NCBI GenBank assembly: GCA_020634035.1
Contig: JACKCM010000001.1
Span: forward strand, 372,001-436,000
Source: Candidatus Obscuribacterales bacterium
GTDB lineage: Bacteria; Cyanobacteriota; Vampirovibrionia; Obscuribacterales; Obscuribacteraceae
Direction: 5' to 3'
Length of the DNA stretch: 64,000 bases
Position 1 is the stretch's first letter. Every line of letters starts with the position of its first letter. The notes under the pieces are model-generated. The model did not search any database. It saw only the letters and a program-made list of their open reading frames with translations, and was not told the origin of the DNA. Below, piece by piece: positions 54,398-62,517 of the stretch. The position numbers and the translations under genes are program-made.

Positions 54398-54832
54398 ATG
54401 GCAATGGGCGGTAAGGCCGGTGAGACCTTCACCGAAATCAACGTAACACCGCTGACCGACGTGTTTCTCGTTCTTCTGGTCATCATGATCCTGATTGCAC
54501 CTCTGGTCAATCAGGCTGTTTTGAAAGTATCTCCCCCTGCGATTTCCACCGAACCTCCCAAAGACGATAAGAAGCCGAAGATAACTGCCGATGTCTCAGC
54601 CGACGGCAGAATAACCATCAACGGTCAACCGATCGATCCGCCTGACACCCGCAATATCATGAACGCCATCCAGGCAGAGCAACAGAAGAATCAGACCGAG
54701 GATATGCCTCTCATTCTCAACTCTGACGAAGATGCGCTTCAAAAGGATGTGGTCTCGGTAATGGATGCTGCTGCCGGCTGCAATATCCAATCTATGGCAG
54801 TGCTGCCCCCTCGTCCCAGCGGCAAGAAATAA
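54398..54832 (+). CDS. exbD: ExbD/TolR-family biopolymer transport protein
   Basis: 144 aa. Single N-terminal membrane helix (about 22-42) with the family sequence INVTPLTDVFLVLL, including the essential Asp21, then a periplasmic domain with the ExbD pattern ISADGRITINGQ-like (VSADGRITINGQPI). Couples the proton gradient to outer-membrane transport or envelope stability with an ExbB/TolQ partner. No exbB, tonB or tolQ gene adjoins it, so it is an orphan here. Convergent with the gene at 54849 (16 bp between stops). Confidence 0.88.
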   Translation: MAMGGKAGETFTEINVTPLTDVFLVLLVIMILIAPLVNQAVLKVSPPAISTEPPKDDKKPKITADVSADGRITINGQPIDPPDTRNIMNAIQAEQQKNQTEDMPLILNSDEDALQKDVVSVMDAAAGCNIQSMAVLPPRPSGKK

Positions 54833-54848
54833 ACGCTTCCCGGAAATT

Positions 54849-55658
54849 TCAGTGAAGCATTAGCTCCATACCTCGCTCTGCATTAGGATTGCGGGTCAGA
54901 TCCTGCTCTTGTTTGACTAGTTTATATCCCCTGGGCAGGCCCCGGGCAAACTCAGGCATCGTCTCTTTCTTAATCGTATAAGTTTTGAGAAAATCGGTAA
55001 GTTTTCTAGTGGTTTTAACCGATGTATTTTTGCTGCCAGGATTTTTCTTTTTTCTCTTCTTCGCGTTCACGCCATCGCCCCGCCGCATGAATCCGAAGTA
55101 AACAGGAAGGCCGGGAGCCTCAGGTGTTCCGTATATTTTGCGCACAATGCGTGCGGCGGCTGGTGAAACGCTTTCTGGGCTGATCTCAATCAACTGGACA
55201 GTGCGAAAGTATTGCTTTTTGGCTTTGGCATCCATTCTAGCTTTATCTAGGTTGTATACCATTGCCGGCAGGTTCAAATAGCTGCCCCGTGACACCAGTC
55301 GTAGTGGTATCTCCTGAATCACCTCTCCGGCAGATAGAGTAGCGATATAGTTTAGATGACCCTGATATTCTTTCACCTTACAGGGAAAAACCAGCTTCTT
55401 ATCATCATTGCAAACATACAAGGTCCAGTCCGGAGCCTGAGAATATAGAGACAGCTTACTGTCTTTGCAGACCCATTTGACTCTATTCTGGCTTACATAA
55501 AGATCCAGAACCCGTCCATGTCCCATAGAACTCTGACTGAGATGATAGCCAGTCTCTGCCATAGCCAGGGGCATCCAGGTCAATAGAAGACCCGTCGAGA
55601 TACAAACCCTGACCGTAGACCTGAACTTCAAATCAATCCCCGCAAGTACTGAACGCAT
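54849..55658 (-). CDS. Secreted protein, unknown
   Basis: 269 aa from MRSVLAG at 55658; the frame stays open to 55796 but would run through a terminator and palindrome site 10, so the downstream Met is the start. Signal peptide about 1-34 (LAMA-ET). Mature part basic, with a Lys/Arg run (KKRKKKN) near 218 and Cys at about 65, 82 and 91. It resembles DUF4412/LolA-like periplasmic proteins in strand pattern, but no motif secures this. Confidence 0.5.
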   Translation of the reverse strand: MRSVLAGIDLKFRSTVRVCISTGLLLTWMPLAMAETGYHLSQSSMGHGRVLDLYVSQNRVKWVCKDSKLSLYSQAPDWTLYVCNDDKKLVFPCKVKEYQGHLNYIATLSAGEVIQEIPLRLVSRGSYLNLPAMVYNLDKARMDAKAKKQYFRTVQLIEISPESVSPAAARIVRKIYGTPEAPGLPVYFGFMRRGDGVNAKKRKKKNPGSKNTSVKTTRKLTDFLKTYTIKKETMPEFARGLPRGYKLVKQEQDLTRNPNAERGMELMLH

Positions 55659-55703
55659 CAATTCAATTTTGTCCCAAGAACCAAAATATATCAATCGATC
55701 TTT

Positions 55704-55718
55704 ATTATACGTTTTAGT
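55704..55718 (+). repeat. Terminator-linked palindrome, site 10
   Basis: ATTAT-ACGTT-TTAGT, two mismatches to the consensus, 35 bp from the - strand terminator stem. Confidence 0.65.
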
Positions 55719-55723
55719 ATTCT

Positions 55724-55785
55724 CTAGAGAAAAAAAAACAAAAGAAAGACCGACCGGAGACGATCGAAACAACGATCGTCTCCGG
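55724..55785 (-). terminator. Intrinsic terminator of the terC operon
   Basis: 13-bp perfect stem CCGGAGACGATCG (55754-55766) with 55773-55785, 6-nt loop. The - strand continues with GTCGGTC, TTTC and a run of nine T. Confidence 0.9.
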
Positions 55786-55798
55786 CAGGAAGCCAAAC

Positions 55799-56518
55799 TT
55801 AAGCCCGCAATGCAAGATAGACCAGACAGCCCAGAGAGACTGCTGCATTCAGCCCGAGGAACAGAGTGAGGATATTCAGCTGAGAGAACAAAAAGAGAGT
55901 CGCTGCCAGGCAGAGCAGAGCCCCCAGCATAAAGCCGCTTCTTCCTCTACCCATGGGTATTAACCCGAGCAGTTTCAGAGGAGCATCTTTCAGGGCTGAA
56001 GCCGGCAATTCATTTGCCCGGCAAGCCATGGCGGCATAGCCTGACATAGCCAGGAGCAGTGCCGACAGGTAGGAAACAGTCAGGAAAAGTTGCCCATTTG
56101 CTGCGAACTCTGCCGACCAGACCATAAAGCCCAGCCCTGCCAGCAGGTAGAGCACCATCGCATAAACAGCACTGGGACGCTGATCTGCAGACTGATAGGC
56201 GTTCTCACCCTGCCATTTGACCAGCACTATCTCTGGACGACAGAAGGGCAGTTTCTGAATTATCACCGTAGCCGGTATCAGCTGCGCCTTGAGAGACTCA
56301 TATCTCTCCACCGAAATCTCGGCAACCAGGCGCAATCCGGTTTTTGGTATCTCGAACCAGCAGTAGCGACTGCCGGTTCGCTCACCCAGCCCTTCCATCT
56401 TCGTGATCGATGGCATCACATCCGGCACCAGAAAAGTCTGGGACAAAGAACGCCTGAAATCACGGAACATGAAAGGAACGATAGCGATGAGCAGAAAGGC
56501 GGCAAGAATCTGAATCAT
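55799..56518 (-). CDS. Multi-helix membrane protein, unknown
   Basis: 239 aa from MIQILAAF at 56518. N-terminal helix (about 2-18), a soluble stretch of 90 residues (strands GSRYCWFEIPKTGLRLVAEISV), then four or five helices (about 118-235). Its ATG overlaps the stop of terC (ATGA), and GAGG is 8 nt upstream inside terC, so translation is coupled. A partner of the TerC protein is inferred. No family recognised. Confidence 0.6.
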   Translation of the reverse strand: MIQILAAFLLIAIVPFMFRDFRRSLSQTFLVPDVMPSITKMEGLGERTGSRYCWFEIPKTGLRLVAEISVERYESLKAQLIPATVIIQKLPFCRPEIVLVKWQGENAYQSADQRPSAVYAMVLYLLAGLGFMVWSAEFAANGQLFLTVSYLSALLLAMSGYAAMACRANELPASALKDAPLKLLGLIPMGRGRSGFMLGALLCLAATLFLFSQLNILTLFLGLNAAVSLGCLVYLALRA

Positions 56519-57483
56519 TTCGATTTCCTCTCGTTTTCCTTGTCTTTTACAGTTTGGTCCGGAAAGATAACGGACAGTAGGATGGAACCTAGAATCAAAG
56601 CGGCGATTACAGCCAGAGACCACAGGGTCGGTACATGGTAAAAATCATGCAGCAGCATCTTCGCCCCTACAAAAACGAGCACCAGACACATGCCTTGCTG
56701 CAAAAACCGGAACATAAAGTTCACGGCTGCCAGCACAAAATAGAGCGACCGCATCCCGAGAATCGCCATGATATTGGAAGTAATCAGAATGAAGCGGTCC
56801 TGGGTGATGCCTATTACGGCAGGAATCGAGTCGATGGCGAAGATCAGGTCCGTCACTTCGGCAGCGATCAAAACCAGAAACAATCCGGTTGCCACCAGGT
56901 GTAGTTTCCCGGTACGCTCATTTTTCTCTCGAGCGAAAAACCGGTCTTCATGGTCTTTCTCGGATACCGGAAAAATCTTTCTGAACCATCGAACAAGCTT
57001 CAGATCGCCAAAAGCCTTCTCTTCTCCGGCTGTGCTGCGCCAGAGAACGATGCCTTTGTAGATCAAGAAAGCCCCAAACAGATACATCAGCCAGACCAGC
57101 CGCTCCAGAAGAACCGTACCGGTGGCTATGAAAATGCTTCGAGTCAAAATAGCACCTAGAATCCCCCAGAAGAGGACCTTGTGCTGATATTCGCTCTTTA
57201 CTCCGAAGTAAGAGAAGAGCGCCAGAAAGACGAAGAGATTATCGAGAGAGAGCGATTTTTCGACAAGATAGGCGGTAAGGTATTCCATCGCCTTATCCAC
57301 ACCGAATCGATAAAGAACAAAGCCATTGAACAAAAGCCCGATACCGATCCAGACCACACTCCAGACGACTGCTTCTCTCAAGCCGACCGTTTTGGAGCGG
57401 CGGTGGAAAACTCCCAGATCGAGTGAGAGCATCACCGCTACCAACGCGAAAAAACCACCCCAGACAAGATAAGGGCTTTCCAT
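56515..57483 (-). CDS. TerC/Alx-family membrane protein
   Basis: 322 aa from MESPYLVW at 57483 (AAGGA 6 nt upstream). Nine predicted helices, with family signatures SLSLDNLFVFLALF near 75 and AEVTDLIFAIDSIPAVIGITQD near 210, including the acidic metal-binding residues in the membrane. Members export or sense Mn2+, or give tellurite resistance. No yybP-ykoY manganese riboswitch was recognised in the 140 bp upstream. First gene of a two-gene operon. Confidence 0.9.
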   Translation of the reverse strand: MESPYLVWGGFFALVAVMLSLDLGVFHRRSKTVGLREAVVWSVVWIGIGLLFNGFVLYRFGVDKAMEYLTAYLVEKSLSLDNLFVFLALFSYFGVKSEYQHKVLFWGILGAILTRSIFIATGTVLLERLVWLMYLFGAFLIYKGIVLWRSTAGEEKAFGDLKLVRWFRKIFPVSEKDHEDRFFAREKNERTGKLHLVATGLFLVLIAAEVTDLIFAIDSIPAVIGITQDRFILITSNIMAILGMRSLYFVLAAVNFMFRFLQQGMCLVLVFVGAKMLLHDFYHVPTLWSLAVIAALILGSILLSVIFPDQTVKDKENERKSK

Positions 57484-58394
57484 AGAAAATCCTTCCCCTG
57501 AATTGGACTGAGCAATGAAAACCGGGCTGCCAGAGATCACAAAAAATGCGATAGAGGCTCGGGTGGTGTCCGGTCAGAAATTGAAAATGCTTTTTTGAGA
57601 ACTAAATGGTCTTTCGTGAATGAATCAAAAAAATAGACGCGATCAGTCTACAAAGACAAACAAGAAAAACTCATGGCTTTATAAGTTAAATAGGCTGAAA
57701 GCAAAAAACTATAAGCGCAGCTCTAAAGTCCTGCATCCAACCGCCAACAAGACTTATAACCCGGTCAGGGTTGCCAACCGGACAAACCCCGGAGACTGGT
57801 TGTCATTCTGCACGAATTAGCGCTAACCAGAGGATAAATTAAAGCGCTGTCGATGCTCGCGAAGCCTCTAATATTGGCAAGATTAAACCGCTTGCCAGGC
57901 TGCGCAAACTAATAAATATAGAGAAAGTAAGCGGAAAATACGAAGATCAGACTCTCTTTTATTAAAAGCTCAAAGACATTTTTAAAGAGGCTTATCCCCT
58001 CAATTTCTATATCTGTCGAGGTTTTCAGACTTAACCCGGTGTGAAATCAAAGAGTTCATCAGAAATGAGCTGTATTTACTTAAGCAGAGGAGATCTCTAG
58101 GTTGAAAGTATCTCTTGAATTAACTCATCAGCTCAAGGACCAGGTCATCTAGAACCAAAGCCCATCCAGACTCAATGCGAACCAGAACCGTATCTTCCGA
58201 TACCCGTACTGGTCCGCATCTGCAGGCACACGGTCAACTCTGACTTTTGAGACAGTTCGGGGATAACAGCACGCACCTCGCCGGATGGCGTGGTGTACAG
58301 ACAGGCTCGGAGCAGGCGCTTCGAGCCGTTTTTGTAACGGCGGTTTCTTGCAGTCATCGAGACCCGCCTCAAACCTCTAACCGGAGAACTTACA
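57484..58394. other. Long intergenic region
   Basis: 911 bp between terC (-) and the S41 protease gene (+). A 66-codon Lys/Arg/Asn-rich + frame (57620-57820) has no ribosome site and is not called. A strong hairpin lies at 58174-58218. Both flanking promoters should be here but none is clear. Confidence 0.35.
58174..58218. other. Long imperfect hairpin upstream of the S41 protease gene
   Basis: ATGCG, ACCAG and CGTATC on the left pair with GATAC(C), CTGGT and CGCAT on the right, with single-base bulges and a TTCC loop. No T-run on either strand; it could be an RNA structure in a long 5' leader or a protein-binding site. Confidence 0.45.
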
Positions 58395-59702
58395 ATGACG
58401 ACTCTTATCCTTCCCAAGCAAAAGGGCATCATCGTTCCCCAGCGCATCGTTCTGCCCTGGGAGATCTATGGTATCCGCCAGGCTCCGCAGCCGACCCCGG
58501 TCGACGTCTATCACGCCGCCTGGGAAACCGCCCGCGCCCTCGCCTACGACCTCGACCGCTACGACAACTGGGGCGAGTTCGAGCACAAGTTCTGCGACCG
58601 CATCCACACCCTGGACGACGCGGTGCAGTTCGCCAACGAAGCCTACGCCACCCTGGATGACCCGTACACCCGCTTCCTCGGCCCGAAGAAGGCTCAGCAG
58701 CAGGCGGACGAGCGCCAGGGAACCCTGACCGGCATCGGCGTGGTCTTCGAAGCCAAGGCAGATGGTGACGGCAACATCATCATCGGTCGGGTGCTCGAGG
58801 ACGGTCCCGCTCACAACGCCGGCATCAAGCCGGGCGATGCGCTCAAGAAGGTCGGACGCTTCCTGGTCAAGAACATGCCCCGGGAGAAGATGATCGAACG
58901 CATCACGGGCGAGGCCGGCACCAAGGTGAAGCTCACCATCGTTCGCGATGGCGAAGAGCTGAACTTCGAGGTCACCCGCGGCATCATCAACATTCCGGCG
59001 GTCCGGCCGGAGCGTGTCGGCGAGAACGGCAAGGTGCTCTACCTCAAGTTCTCGACCTTCATGCAGGATGACACCGTGGACGAGATGCGCCAGGCTCTCG
59101 AGGAGAACTCCGACGCCGAGGCAATCGTCATCGGTGTTCGGTTCAATCCGGGCGGTCAGGTGCTTCAGTGCCTCCGGGTCCTCAGCCTCTTCATCGAGGA
59201 AGGGGTCCTGGTCAAGATCCGCCAGCGCATCCCTTACAAGGGCTTTCAGACCACGGTCTATCGCCTGACCAAGGAGCGCCTGGTGGTCGAGCGCACCGTC
59301 GAAGCGACGGGGCAGACCTTCTCCCAGGAGATGCCCCGGGATCCCTACCTCGCCGGCACGAAGCCGGTGGTGGTCCTCACCGACAAGTGGTCCGCTTCGG
59401 CGTCCGAGATGCTCGCAGGAGCCCTCAAGGACAACGGACGTGCCACGCTGATCGGCAAGACCACCTACGGCAAGGGCATCGGCCAGACGCCGCAGCCTCT
59501 GCTGGATGGCACGGTGGCGATCGTCACTTCTCTGCGTTACTTCAGCCCGAACGGACACTGGGCCGGTGACGCGCACAAGGAGAAGATCGGCATCGCCCCG
59601 CACATCGAGGTGGATCTGCCCGAAGGCGTCATGCCGGGCAGCCCGGAAGACGCTCAGCTCAACCGGGCTCTCGAGGTGATCGAGGATCAGCTGAAAGGCT
59701 GA
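58395..59702 (+). CDS. S41-family C-terminal processing peptidase without signal peptide
   Basis: 435 aa. Tail-specific serine protease. PDZ domain about 115-200 (GIGVVFEAK..., NAGIKPGDALKKV), then the protease core (about 200-400) with Ser in KWSASASEM near 337 and the general-base Lys in GKTTYGKGIGQT near 355. Typical CtpA proteins carry a signal peptide or anchor; here the N-terminus (MTTLILPKQKGIIVPQR) has neither, so a cytoplasmic enzyme is inferred. GGAG is 8 nt upstream. Strongly GC3-rich. A hairpin and a terminator follow. Confidence 0.85.
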   Translation: MTTLILPKQKGIIVPQRIVLPWEIYGIRQAPQPTPVDVYHAAWETARALAYDLDRYDNWGEFEHKFCDRIHTLDDAVQFANEAYATLDDPYTRFLGPKKAQQQADERQGTLTGIGVVFEAKADGDGNIIIGRVLEDGPAHNAGIKPGDALKKVGRFLVKNMPREKMIERITGEAGTKVKLTIVRDGEELNFEVTRGIINIPAVRPERVGENGKVLYLKFSTFMQDDTVDEMRQALEENSDAEAIVIGVRFNPGGQVLQCLRVLSLFIEEGVLVKIRQRIPYKGFQTTVYRLTKERLVVERTVEATGQTFSQEMPRDPYLAGTKPVVVLTDKWSASASEMLAGALKDNGRATLIGKTTYGKGIGQTPQPLLDGTVAIVTSLRYFSPNGHWAGDAHKEKIGIAPHIEVDLPEGVMPGSPEDAQLNRALEVIEDQLKG

Positions 59703-59721
59703 TTCGACACCTGACGTCGAG

Positions 59722-59798
59722 CTGGTGTCACGGATGACACCAGTAGGTTAAACCTGGAGGATCCCGCTCTCAGCGGCGGGGTCCTCCCTTCCTTGTTC
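59722..59798 (+). terminator. Double hairpin terminator of the S41 gene
   Basis: CTGGTGTCA/TGACACCAG (59722-59743) followed by GGAGGA.CCCGC/GCGG.GGGGTCCTCC (about 59756-59788) and CTTCCTTGTTCTT. Confidence 0.65.
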
Positions 59799-59862
59799 TT
59801 GTTACCATAATCGCACGCGTATTTGTGCTCAACTCTGTGTAAGCGTGGTAGGAGACCACTGA

Positions 59863-60291
59863 ATGACCAAACTGATCGACATGGTACACGAGGTACAGGA
59901 AGCTCACAGGCAAGAAGTACGAGCTCGGGAAACCGCAGACAGAATCGCAGAACAGGCCTTCAGAGCCGCGATTCTCGACGAAGAAACGGTACGGGCAAGG
60001 GCGATCATCGCCACCATCCCCGGTCTCGTCAGGAACGCCCTGAACGAGAAGCAGACTCGCGTCGTCGTCATGGAAGGAATTCCGCAGGACGACGTCGACG
60101 TCAAGTATCTGCGCCGCGGCAAGCAAGAACTGGTCACCAGCAGCGACTGTGTCAGACTTGTTCGAGAATACCTCGACGAACAGGGGCTCGGATCGCTGAT
60201 CGTCGCGGAACAACCGATTTCGAAAAGCGATGAACTCCGTTCGAAGAACGATCTCTACAAGCTGGTCGCCTTCTGGAGCTCGACCGACTGA
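59863..60291 (+). CDS. Small charged protein, unknown
   Basis: 142 aa, rich in Glu, Arg and Ala, N-terminal 45 residues probably one long helix, then an alpha/beta part. AGGAG is 8 nt upstream. No Cys except one near 105. GC3-rich. It is followed by a strong terminator, the second IS copy and palindrome site 11. No family recognised. Confidence 0.55.
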   Translation: MTKLIDMVHEVQEAHRQEVRARETADRIAEQAFRAAILDEETVRARAIIATIPGLVRNALNEKQTRVVVMEGIPQDDVDVKYLRRGKQELVTSSDCVRLVREYLDEQGLGSLIVAEQPISKSDELRSKNDLYKLVAFWSSTD

Positions 60292-60312
60292 GCTCTGACC
60301 ATTTAAGAATGA

Positions 60313-60349
60313 GTCTCGCCGAAGCAATTCGGCGGGACTTTCTTCTTTG
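60313..60349 (+). terminator. Intrinsic terminator before IS copy 2
   Basis: GTCTCGCCGAA (60313-60323) pairs with TTCGGCGGGAC (60328-60338), loop GCAA, then TTTCTTCTTT. Confidence 0.85.
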
Positions 60350-60351
60350 AG

Positions 60352-62098
60352 CCTGCTCTATTCATACATATAGTATCCAAGCGGCAGCGAAGTCGAAATC
60401 AAAAGGTCTTTTAGTCTTTTCGGACTTTTTCTAGAGCAAATTACAGAGGAGTATCGGTGAAAAACACCGAGAATAGGAAATCTAGACAGGGTAAAACCAG
60501 CCTTTGAAAGAGGCGAGTGAGTTTGGATTGTTCTGTCCAGGCTGGTTTTACCCTGTTCCCCAGGCTCTGCGAAACTCTTCTTGCCAGGGATGATTTGACG
60601 AGAGCTTGAGGGAGATTCGCCGAACCGACTCGGTTACGAGAACACCCACTTTAATTAGCTGGAGACGGACAGTTTCGATGGTCGAATTTTTGAGCCCTGC
60701 TTTCATTTTCAGCTTCCAGAGAAGAATGTAGGCGAAGGTATGCAGCAAAAGACGAAGTTGATTTGCTTTGAATTCCTGGCAGCTAGTGCGATCACAACGC
60801 AGATAGTTTTTGAGATCTTTGATCCAGTTTTCGCATTGAGCCCGCTGGCAGTATTTCTCGTAGATTTTTGCAGGTCTGTTTCTGCTCGAATTAGTTACAA
60901 CGTAGCGGATATCAGCTTTTTCGGAATTGCGTTCGACTTTGCAGATGATTCTGCGTGCATGAGACCACTCTTTCGCCTGGTATGGAAACTCTGTGTATTT
61001 GCGGATGTAGACTTGCTCGGCTTCGAAATTTTCTTGCATGCGTCCCTGTTCTTTCGTTTCGAACCGTGTGCGTTCCTCGTTCTGGCGCCAGGTCAGGGCG
61101 TTTTCAGGTTCAAGCTGGGAACACTCGTTGTACAGGTTCTCTACAGATTGAACAAATTGCTTTGATTTGCTTTTCAGGGAATTGTTTCCGGCAATGGCAA
61201 TGTAGTAGGTGATGTGGTTTTGCTCGCAATAGTTGTAGATATCGGGAGCGGCAAATGCGGCGTCTGCAGTGAGTTCTATTCGAATTCCGGGCCAGCGTCT
61301 GCGAAGTTCCTCAACCACAGGCCCTAGCATTCGCAACGTCCCGTCGTACTTCCCGGCATTGCCTGCTCGCAGCAAAGCAGCCAGGGGAAAGCCATCTTCG
61401 GTAAAAATGAAAAGTGGCGTGAAGCATGCGGTTCCGTAGAAGCCGTTGTAGAAAGAGAGTTGCTGGTAGCCATGGACTTCATCGCAGGTTGTATCGATGG
61501 CAAGTTTCAGAACCTTTGGTCGTTTCTTTGCCTGCTTGATGAATGCGGTGACTAAGAGTTTCTGCAAAGCTCCCAATCCAGCTTCGTCTACAGAGTTCTC
61601 CCAGCGGGAGAGTGTGGGTTGAGATGCGAGTGAAGCCTGATCTTTAGGCATGATTCCGACCGATAGCTTGTGCATGCTGTCATTTTTGAGCCTGGCAGCA
61701 TCGTTGCAATCTTCGTAGCCAGCAGCGATTCCGTAGATTCTCTGGCGCAGTAAGTTCAGTATGGGGTGTCGTAGTAGATCTGGTCTTCTCTGGTCGCCAA
61801 AGCAGTACTGAGCCATTTCTGTTAACTCTAGCTCCTGATCGGCATTTCGAAGAAGCAGCAATCCTCCGTCGCTTGAGATCTGCCCACCGTCAAAGTTTGC
61901 TCGAATTAACTTCCCGACCCCTAAATCCAGGGTCATTTGGCCTTGTTCTGTTGCACCTGCTGTTTTACACTGTGTCAAATCAAAAGCCTCGTTCTTTGCT
62001 GATATCTGGTTTGTGGTGAATTCAGATTCTGAGCCAAATGACAGGGCTTTTGTGCTTTTTGAAAATTAGATTAGTGTCACTCCCGTGAATAATTACGG
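60352..62098 (-). mobile_element. IS1380-family insertion sequence, copy 2 (1747 bp)
   Basis: Same length and ends as copy 1, with a small number of base differences. Flanked by the 4-bp direct repeat TGAG (60348-60351 and 62099-62102). Like copy 1 it lies just past an intrinsic terminator, and exactly 8 bp separate its right target duplication from palindrome site 11. Same orientation as copy 1. Confidence 0.92.
60548..61978 (-). CDS. IS1380-family DDE transposase
   Basis: 476 aa, intact, almost identical to the copy at 32451-33881 (three residue differences by eye). Same DDE residues Asp162, Asp239 and Glu near 385. The stop codon lies in the right arm of the 17-bp inverted repeat at the IS left end. 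Confidence 0.93.
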   Translation of the reverse strand: MTQCKTAGATEQGQMTLDLGVGKLIRANFDGGQISSDGGLLLLRNADQELELTEMAQYCFGDQRRPDLLRHPILNLLRQRIYGIAAGYEDCNDAARLKNDSMHKLSVGIMPKDQASLASQPTLSRWENSVDEAGLGALQKLLVTAFIKQAKKRPKVLKLAIDTTCDEVHGYQQLSFYNGFYGTACFTPLFIFTEDGFPLAALLRAGNAGKYDGTLRMLGPVVEELRRRWPGIRIELTADAAFAAPDIYNYCEQNHITYYIAIAGNNSLKSKSKQFVQSVENLYNECSQLEPENALTWRQNEERTRFETKEQGRMQENFEAEQVYIRKYTEFPYQAKEWSHARRIICKVERNSEKADIRYVVTNSSRNRPAKIYEKYCQRAQCENWIKDLKNYLRCDRTSCQEFKANQLRLLLHTFAYILLWKLKMKAGLKNSTIETVRLQLIKVGVLVTESVRRISLKLSSNHPWQEEFRRAWGTG

Positions 62099-62110
62099 TG
62101 AGAACGCTTT

Positions 62111-62125
62111 ACTATTTCTTATAGT
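62111..62125 (+). repeat. Terminator-linked palindrome, site 11
   Basis: ACTAT-TTCTT-ATAGT, exact arms. Before the IS inserted it was 21 bp past the stem of the terminator at 60313-60338. Confidence 0.8.
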
Positions 62126-62517
62126 TTTTCTGTTCAGCAAAGAAAAGTATCCGGCACTTTGGCTTGTACAAAGCAAGCCACAAGCTACTCAGGCGCTCTC
62201 CCCTGTAAATCTAGCGATAGCTTGGCCAGCGCATTCAATCCCTTTGCAGTAAAGAGGTTTCGGAGATACGTCGATCGAAAAAACGAAATAGGACCATCAC
62301 AAACCTCTATGGCTGTAGCCTTGATGTAAAGAGAAACAGTATCTTCAAAGCATCTGTTTCAAACACCTTTTTGATTTTTACGGTCCAACCCACCTCCTAA
62401 CCCCCAATCGTCTCTCCGACAAGCTTTCAACCGACTCGACCATCCAACCGGATTGTAGCTGCGAGCCGGTTTTTCAAATTTTGGACTCTACCTGAACGAG
62501 GACAAGGTCACAGAATC
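62126..62517. other. Intergenic region upstream of the nucleoside-hydrolase-like gene
   Basis: 392 bp. A GGCTTG/CAAGCC hairpin lies at about 62161-62179. The promoter of 62518 should be here; none is clear. No gene seen. Confidence 0.35.

Noticed and set aside
57620..57820. 66-codon Lys/Arg/Asn-rich + frame
   Set aside because: No ribosome site or promoter, composition follows the AT-rich DNA.
58377..59603. 408-codon - frame over the S41 protease gene
   Set aside because: Shadow; PDZ and catalytic Ser/Lys motifs are on the + strand.
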